Part shown: positions 59,013 to 64,000 of the stretch, one piece after another
Numbering within the stretch: position 1 is the stretch's first letter
How the letters are laid out: every line of letters begins with the position of its first letter
NCBI GenBank assembly: GCA_040755915.1
Contig: JBFLWM010000020.1
Coordinates: 1-64,000 of the forward strand
DNA: 64,000 nt
From: Sulfurivermis sp040755915
GTDB taxonomy: Bacteria; Pseudomonadota; Gammaproteobacteria; Thiohalomonadales; Thiohalomonadaceae
Reading direction: 5' to 3'
Translations under genes and position numbers: made by a program
The notes under the pieces: generated by a model
Seen by the model: the letters and a program-made list of their open reading frames with translations, nothing else
Told to the model about the DNA's origin: nothing
The model's database searches: none

Positions 59013-60428
59013 GTGAACGACCAGGTCGACAAGCAGGCGCACGCCGACGAGCTCTACGCCGAATCACACCATTGGCATGTCAACACCGGCAAGGAAACCA
59101 TCCATGCCAAGCGCATGCCGGGTCGTTTCCGCAACCTGAAATGGGCCGCCGCCGCGGTCTGGCTGGTATTCTTCATTGGTCCCTATCTGCGCTGGGGCGA
59201 GCGCCAAGCCGTGCTGTTCGACATTCCGGGACGCCAGTTCCACATCTTCGGCATCACCATCCTGCCACAGGACGTGTGGATGCTGTCTCTGGTGCTGCTG
59301 TTCTTCGCCATCCTGCTCGCCGTGGTGACCTCCATTGCCGGCCGCGTCTTCTGCGGCTATTTCTGTTTCCAGACCGTGTGGACCGACGTGTTCACCTGGA
59401 TCGAGGAAAAGCTGGAGGGGGCGCCGCAGAAGCGCCGCAAGCTGGATGAGGCGCCGTGGGACTTCACCAAGATCCGCATCAAGGTATTGAAACATGCCAT
59501 CTGGATCCTCATCGGCGCGCTGACCGGCATCAGCTTCACCCTCTGGTTCGGTGATGCCTTCGAGATGTGGCAGGCCTACTTCAGCCTCAGTGCCGGCCCC
59601 ATGGCCTGGGCCTCCGTGGCCGTGTTCACCTTCTTCACCTACCTGTTCGCCGGCCACATGCGTGAACAGGTCTGCTTCTGGCTTTGCCCCTACGCCCGTA
59701 TCCAGGGCGTGATGTACGACAAGGAAACCATCCTGCCGGCCTACGACTTCAACCGCGGCGAACCGCGCGGCAAGCTGAAGAAGGGGCAAATCGAGGAAGG
59801 CAAGGGCGACTGCATCGACTGCGGCCAGTGCGTGGCCGTCTGCCCCACCGGTATCGACATCCGCCATGGCCAGCAGGAAGGCTGCATCACCTGCGCCCTG
59901 TGCCTCGACGCCTGTGATTCGGTGATGGAAAAAATCGGCCGTCCGCACGGCCTGATCCGCTATGCCTCGATGGACGAACTGGAGGGCAAACCTGCACTCA
60001 AGCTGTTCCAGCGCCCGCGCGTGTTGGTCTACCTGACCATCCTGACCCTGGCCTTGTCCGGTATCCTGTACGGCCTGTTCAATCTGTCCGGCCTGGAAGT
60101 AAAGGTTTTGCACGAGCGTCAGCCGCTGTTTGTGATGCAAAGCGATGGCTCGATCCAGAACAAGTACAGCGTTAAGATCCTCAACAAGACACCGCAGGAT
60201 CAGCAGGTGCGTCTGGTGGTCGACGGCCTGCCGGGACTGGTGGTCAGTGGCGGCGAAGGCAGCCTGGTCGCCAACAAGGGCCGCATCACCAGCTATACGG
60301 TGTTCGTGCGCGTGCCGCGCGAAAACCTCAAGGCCGAGAGCACCCCCATCACCTTCCACATCAAGAGTGACGGGGATGAATCACTGACTTCCGACTACAC
60401 CAGCATGTTTATCGGACCGCGCCGCTGA
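59013..60428 (+). CDS. ccoG: cbb3 oxidase assembly protein CcoG (RdxA/FixG)
   Basis: A 471-aa polyferredoxin membrane protein. About five helices are present. CGYFCFQTVW and EQVCFWLCPYAR precede two ferredoxin clusters, CIDCGQCVAVCPTG and CITCALCLDACD. A periplasmic Ig-like C-terminal domain follows. It is implicated in copper reduction for cbb3 assembly. GTG 59013 has an ideal ggaggt site. Confidence 0.95.
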   Translation: MNDQVDKQAHADELYAESHHWHVNTGKETIHAKRMPGRFRNLKWAAAAVWLVFFIGPYLRWGERQAVLFDIPGRQFHIFGITILPQDVWMLSLVLLFFAILLAVVTSIAGRVFCGYFCFQTVWTDVFTWIEEKLEGAPQKRRKLDEAPWDFTKIRIKVLKHAIWILIGALTGISFTLWFGDAFEMWQAYFSLSAGPMAWASVAVFTFFTYLFAGHMREQVCFWLCPYARIQGVMYDKETILPAYDFNRGEPRGKLKKGQIEEGKGDCIDCGQCVAVCPTGIDIRHGQQEGCITCALCLDACDSVMEKIGRPHGLIRYASMDELEGKPALKLFQRPRVLVYLTILTLALSGILYGLFNLSGLEVKVLHERQPLFVMQSDGSIQNKYSVKILNKTPQDQQVRLVVDGLPGLVVSGGEGSLVANKGRITSYTVFVRVPRENLKAESTPITFHIKSDGDESLTSDYTSMFIGPRR

Positions 60429-60460
60429 GCCGCGGCCGCCAACCACGACGGGTAAGGAAC

Positions 60461-60994
60461 ATGACAACCATCGACGCTACCAGCGACAACCGTATTTCGC
60501 AGTCCAACAAGCGCGCCATGCGCAACCCCTGGGTGCTGGGCGGACTGGCCCTCATCGGCACGGTGCTGGCGGTAAACGTGGCAATGATCACCCTGGCCGT
60601 CGTCACCAATCCGGGACTGGTCAGCAAGGACTACTACGAGCGCGGCCGCTACAACGAGCGCCACTACATCCAGCGCGTGACCGAACGCAACGCCCTGGGC
60701 TGGACCGCCAGCCTGGAGGTGCCGGAGAGCATCCAGCTGGGCGCCACTCAGACTTATCGCGTGGCCATCGTAGACAATGTCGGCGAACCATTGCGCGGTG
60801 CACAGGTGGTGTTGAATGCCTTCCGCCCCTCTGATGCCAAGGCCGACTTCAGCCTGCCGCTGGAAGAGGTCGGCGCCGGCATCTACCAGGCCCCGGTCGA
60901 GTTCCGCCTGAAGGGCATCTGGGACATGCTCATCGACGTCAAGCGCGACGGCAAATCCTTCGAACTGCCGCGCCGCATCTCCGTCCAGGGTTAA
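60461..60994 (+). CDS. ccoH: FixH/CcoH family protein
   Basis: A 177-aa protein with one N-terminal membrane helix (PWVLGGLALIGTVLAVNVAMITLAVV) and a periplasmic domain. GLVSKDYYERGRYNE is the typical FixH segment. It associates with cbb3 oxidase during assembly. It lies between ccoG and ccoI as in other bacteria. Confidence 0.92.
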   Translation: MTTIDATSDNRISQSNKRAMRNPWVLGGLALIGTVLAVNVAMITLAVVTNPGLVSKDYYERGRYNERHYIQRVTERNALGWTASLEVPESIQLGATQTYRVAIVDNVGEPLRGAQVVLNAFRPSDAKADFSLPLEEVGAGIYQAPVEFRLKGIWDMLIDVKRDGKSFELPRRISVQG

Positions 60995-61059
60995 ACGGCC
61001 GTCCCCGCCTGCACTCCGCCCCACACGGGGTGCAGGCGTCATAAAAAATAACGATTCCC

Positions 61060-63531
61060 ATGGCCAGTGCACACTCCCACGACGGCTGTTTCCACTGCGG
61101 CCTGCCGCTTCCGCCCAAGGATGACTTCTCCGCAGAGATCGCCGGAGAGAAGCGCCAATTCTGCTGCATCGGCTGCCGCGAGGTGTGTCGTGCCATCTAC
61201 GACGCCGGTCTGGAGGGCTTCTACCAACGCACGCCGGAAGGCACCCTGCTGGCACCGCCGCCGGAACTCCCCAAGGATCTCGCGCTGTATGACCTGGAAG
61301 AGGTGCAGGAAGAATTCATTGTCCAGCACGGCGAGGAGCGCGAAATCAATCTGCTGGTGGAGGGCATCCACTGTGCCGCCTGCGTCTGGCTTATCGAGCG
61401 CACCCTGGCCGCGGTACCGGGCATCGCCTCGGCCCAGGTCAACCTGGCCGGCCGCCGCCTCTTGGTGCGTTGGGACAACAGCCGCCTCAAGCTGTCCGAC
61501 ATCATCCGCCGGCTGGGCGACATCGGCTACGCCGCCGTCCCCTTCGACCCGGAAGTGGCCGAGGGGGCGTTGAAGAAGCAGAACCGCGCCTTCCTGTTCC
61601 GCATGGCCTTCGCCGGCTTCGCGATGATGAACCTGATGTGGATCTCCATCGCGCTGTATGCAGGCGCCGATGAAGGGGAATTCCGCAGCCTGTTCCACTG
61701 GCTCGGTTTCGTGCTGGCCACCCCCACCCTGTTCTATTCCGGCTGGCCGTTCTTCAAGGGCGCCTGGACCGGCCTGCGCCGCCGCCACCTTACCATGGAC
61801 CTGCCCATCGCCGTGGGCGCCACCACCACCTATCTCTACTCCCTCTACATCACGGTGACGCAGTCCGCCGTCGGCGAGGTGTACTGGGACACGGTGGTGA
61901 ACTTCATGTTCATCATCCTCATCGGCCGCCATCTGGAGTCGGTGTCCAAACGCCGCGCCATCGCCGCCACCCAGCGCCTGCTCGACCTGCAGCCACGTGG
62001 CGCCACCGTACTGCGCGACGGCGAGGAGCAGTTGCTGCCGATCCGCGCCGTGAAACCCGAAGACATCGTGCTGGTGAGAGCCGGTGATCGCATCCCGGTG
62101 GACGGCATCGTCACCGACGGCCGCAGTGCGGTGGATGAGGCCATGCTGTCGGGCGAGTCCCGCCCGGTAGACAAGGGACCGGGCGACAAGGTTTCCGCCG
62201 GTACCATCAACATCCACAGCGCCCTCACCCTCAAGGTCAGCGCCACCCTGAAGAACACCGCCCTCGGCCGCATCATCCGCCTGGTGGAGGAAGCACAGGC
62301 CTCCAAGGCGCCGATCCAGTGCACCGCCGATCGCATCGTGCCCTGGTTCGTCGCCGTCACCCTGCTGCTCGGTACCCTGACCTTTGCCTACTGGTCGTTC
62401 TTCGATGTCGAAGTGGCCCTGCTCGCCGCCTGCTCGGTGCTGATCATCACCTGCCCCTGCGCCTTCGGCATGGCCACCCCCATGTCCATCGCCGTCGCCT
62501 CCGGCCTCGCGGCGCGCCACGGCATCCTGATCAAGAACGGCGCGGTACTGGAGACCCTGTCCGACATCACCCATTTCGTGTTCGACAAGACCGGCTCCCT
62601 CACCGAGGGACGCATGGCGGTGCAGGAACTGCACCCGGTACCCGGCGTCGACACCGACACGCTGCTGCTCAAGGCCGCCGCGGTGGAGCGCTATTCCGAG
62701 CACCACATCGCCCGCGCCATCGTCGAGGAGGCACGCCACCGCGGCCTCAACCCGGCGGCACCGGCCATGATCGACTTCGCCAGCAGCGCCGGCCTCGGCG
62801 TGGTCGGGCGGGTGGACGGCACCGCGGTCCTGCTCGGTAACGAAACCTGGCTGGCACAGCACGACATTACCCTGCCGGACGCCATGCAGAGCGACATCGG
62901 CGCACTGGAGCAGCGCGGCATTACCTGCATCCATGCCGCACTCGACGGGCAGTACGCCGGCTTCATCGCCATCGCCGATCGCCTGCGCCCCGATGCCCGC
63001 GCGCTGGTCGACAGCCTTCGCGGCCAGGGCATCCGCATGACCCTGCTCTCCGGCGATCGGCGCCGCGTGGCCGAGGCCGTGGCCGAACAGCTCGGCGGCA
63101 TGGAGGTGATCGCGGAGGTGCTACCGGAAGACAAGGATCGCGTCATCGCCGACTTGCAACGCCAGGGCGCACAGGTGGCGATGATCGGCGACGGCGTCAA
63201 CGATGCCCCGGCGCTGATCCGCGCCAATGTCGGCATCGCCATCGGCTCCGGCACCGAGGTATCGGCGGAAAGCGCCGATATCGTGCTGATCAGCAATGAG
63301 CTGGAGAAGGTCAACCTGGCCACGCGGCTGTCGCGCCGCACCCTGCGCACCATCCGCCAGAACATCGGCATCTCGCTGACCTACAACGTGATCATGGTGC
63401 CGCTGGCGATGGCGGCCTTCGTGACGCCGCTGGTGGCTGCCATCTCCATGCCGATCAGCTCGCTGCTGGTCATCGGCAATGCCGCGCGCATCCGTACCCT
63501 GTTCGCCCACCGGCGCGAACTGGGCGACTGA
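61060..63531 (+). CDS. ccoI: copper-exporting P-type ATPase for cbb3 assembly, CcoI (CopA2/FixI)
   Basis: An 823-aa P1B-type ATPase. A cysteine-rich N-terminus (CFHCGLPLP and FCCIGCREVC) is followed by a heavy-metal domain with GIHCAACVW. The membrane metal site is CPCAFG. The phosphorylation site is FDKTGSLTEG and the hinge GDGVNDAPAL. It supplies copper to the cbb3 catalytic subunit rather than giving copper tolerance. Confidence 0.95.
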   Translation: MASAHSHDGCFHCGLPLPPKDDFSAEIAGEKRQFCCIGCREVCRAIYDAGLEGFYQRTPEGTLLAPPPELPKDLALYDLEEVQEEFIVQHGEEREINLLVEGIHCAACVWLIERTLAAVPGIASAQVNLAGRRLLVRWDNSRLKLSDIIRRLGDIGYAAVPFDPEVAEGALKKQNRAFLFRMAFAGFAMMNLMWISIALYAGADEGEFRSLFHWLGFVLATPTLFYSGWPFFKGAWTGLRRRHLTMDLPIAVGATTTYLYSLYITVTQSAVGEVYWDTVVNFMFIILIGRHLESVSKRRAIAATQRLLDLQPRGATVLRDGEEQLLPIRAVKPEDIVLVRAGDRIPVDGIVTDGRSAVDEAMLSGESRPVDKGPGDKVSAGTINIHSALTLKVSATLKNTALGRIIRLVEEAQASKAPIQCTADRIVPWFVAVTLLLGTLTFAYWSFFDVEVALLAACSVLIITCPCAFGMATPMSIAVASGLAARHGILIKNGAVLETLSDITHFVFDKTGSLTEGRMAVQELHPVPGVDTDTLLLKAAAVERYSEHHIARAIVEEARHRGLNPAAPAMIDFASSAGLGVVGRVDGTAVLLGNETWLAQHDITLPDAMQSDIGALEQRGITCIHAALDGQYAGFIAIADRLRPDARALVDSLRGQGIRMTLLSGDRRRVAEAVAEQLGGMEVIAEVLPEDKDRVIADLQRQGAQVAMIGDGVNDAPALIRANVGIAIGSGTEVSAESADIVLISNELEKVNLATRLSRRTLRTIRQNIGISLTYNVIMVPLAMAAFVTPLVAAISMPISSLLVIGNAARIRTLFAHRRELGD

Positions 63532-63572
63532 AACGGGTACACTGGCGCAGCAGACAGACAGGGGCACACACG

Positions 63573-63797
63573 ATGGAAGTGATCTACAGCCTGATCCCCG
63601 CCATGATCTTCCTCGGCCTCGCCATGGTGGTGGTGCTGGTATGGGCGATACGGCGCGGCCAGTACGAGGATCTGGAGGGCGATGCCCACCGTATCCTGCA
63701 CGACGACGACGACCCCAATCTGCCGGCGGAGATGCGCGGCCGGAAAAAGAAGGCTACCCGCAGCGACAAGGTGATGCCGGACGCCGACGAGGACTGA
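63573..63797 (+). CDS. ccoS: cbb3 oxidase maturation protein CcoS
   Basis: A 74-aa protein. One helix (YSLIPAMIFLGLAMVVVLVWAI) is followed by RRGQYEDLEGDAHRIL, the CcoS signature that includes YEDLEG. It is needed for heme and copper insertion into the cbb3 oxidase. It completes ccoGHIS. Confidence 0.95.
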   Translation: MEVIYSLIPAMIFLGLAMVVVLVWAIRRGQYEDLEGDAHRILHDDDDPNLPAEMRGRKKKATRSDKVMPDADED

Positions 63798-63806
63798 AGG
63801 ATATTC

Positions 63807-63826
63807 GGGCGCACATTGGCGCGCCC
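63807..63826. terminator. weak hairpin between converging genes
   Basis: gggcgc and gcgccc pair around a short AT-containing loop after the ccoS stop. No T-run is seen. It may act as a shared 3' end. Confidence 0.4.
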
Positions 63827-63830
63827 GCTA

Positions 63831-64000
63831 TTACGGCGTGGCCTGACGCTCCAGCAGCGGCGCCACCAGCCGGGGAAAATCCCGCGGCGCCACGTATTGC
63901 AGCACTTCCTTGCCGCTGGTACTGACGGCCACATCGAGGCCGCGCTCCGGATACAGCCAGTGCACCACTTCCCCCCCCGGCTCGCCCACCTTCTGCGCCG
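63831..64000 (-). CDS. C-terminal end of an unknown protein (cut by the window edge)
   Basis: A frame open from the window end to a TAA at 63831 encodes the last 56 residues of a minus-strand gene. It reads HWLYPERGLDVAVSTSG, then KEVLQYVAPRDFPRLVAP and ends LLERQATP. Codon use fits a true gene. The family is not recognised from this piece; the start lies outside the window. Confidence 0.65.
   Translation of the reverse strand, partial: AQKVGEPGGEVVHWLYPERGLDVAVSTSGKEVLQYVAPRDFPRLVAPLLERQATP

Overview
The window looks like a chromosomal segment of a GC-rich gammaproteobacterium that probably oxidises sulfur and can respire nitrate. The evidence is a dissimilatory-type ATP sulfurylase (sat), a periplasmic nitrate reductase operon (napFDAGHBC), a complete high-affinity cbb3 oxidase locus (ccoNOQP plus ccoGHIS), and gammaproteobacterial gene orders such as hisBHAFIE-tatABC and rpsU-yqeY-dnaG-rpoD. 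Genus cannot be fixed from sequence inspection alone; a Chromatiales or Thiohalobacter-like lineage is an inference.

Layout. 1-2.3 kb is a small accessory patch: an IS91-family Y2 transposase, a 116-aa unknown protein and a diverged tandem duplication of that gene's upstream region. 2.3-11 kb is sensory and energy related: a stand-alone PilJ/NarX-like periplasmic sensor protein, sat, a 1456-aa multi-PAS/GAF hybrid histidine kinase paired with an HD-GYP response regulator, and an unusual bacteriohemerythrin lacking two iron-ligand histidines. 11-18.5 kb holds napFDAGHBC (minus strand) divergent from moaA, with a perfect FNR box and a perfect NarL/NarP-type 7-2-7 site between them. 18.6-23.3 kb holds an HDOD protein and a metal (probably zinc) uptake cluster with substrate-binding protein and permease but no ATPase gene. 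23.4-29 kb runs on the minus strand through SSADH, a TSUP exporter, a D15 outer membrane protein, archease and the RtcB RNA ligase; a 10-copy heptamer repeat separates archease from rtcB.

29-43.5 kb is largely housekeeping: an NDUFA9-like SDR, cca, mtgA, uppP, methyltransferases, folM/folK/folB, plsY, tsaD, the macromolecular synthesis operon (rpsU, yqeY, dnaG, rpoD) and a CAT-anticodon tRNA. 43.5-48.6 kb has a PhnD-like binding protein and a two-gene RND efflux system whose stop codon lies in an 8-copy heptamer repeat. 48.7-54 kb is tatABC and hisBHAFIE. From 54 kb to the end is the oxygen-response block: fnr, then ccoNOQP from an FNR-type class II promoter, a 38-aa membrane peptide resembling CcoM, and ccoG-H-I-S behind a second FNR-like site.

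How it fits together. The FNR protein encoded at 54.1 kb probably coordinates nitrate reduction, both cco transcripts and possibly moaA, which starts synthesis of the molybdenum cofactor that NapA needs. TatABC would export NapA and NapG, which carry twin-arginine signals. No CRISPR array, rRNA operon or prophage is visible.
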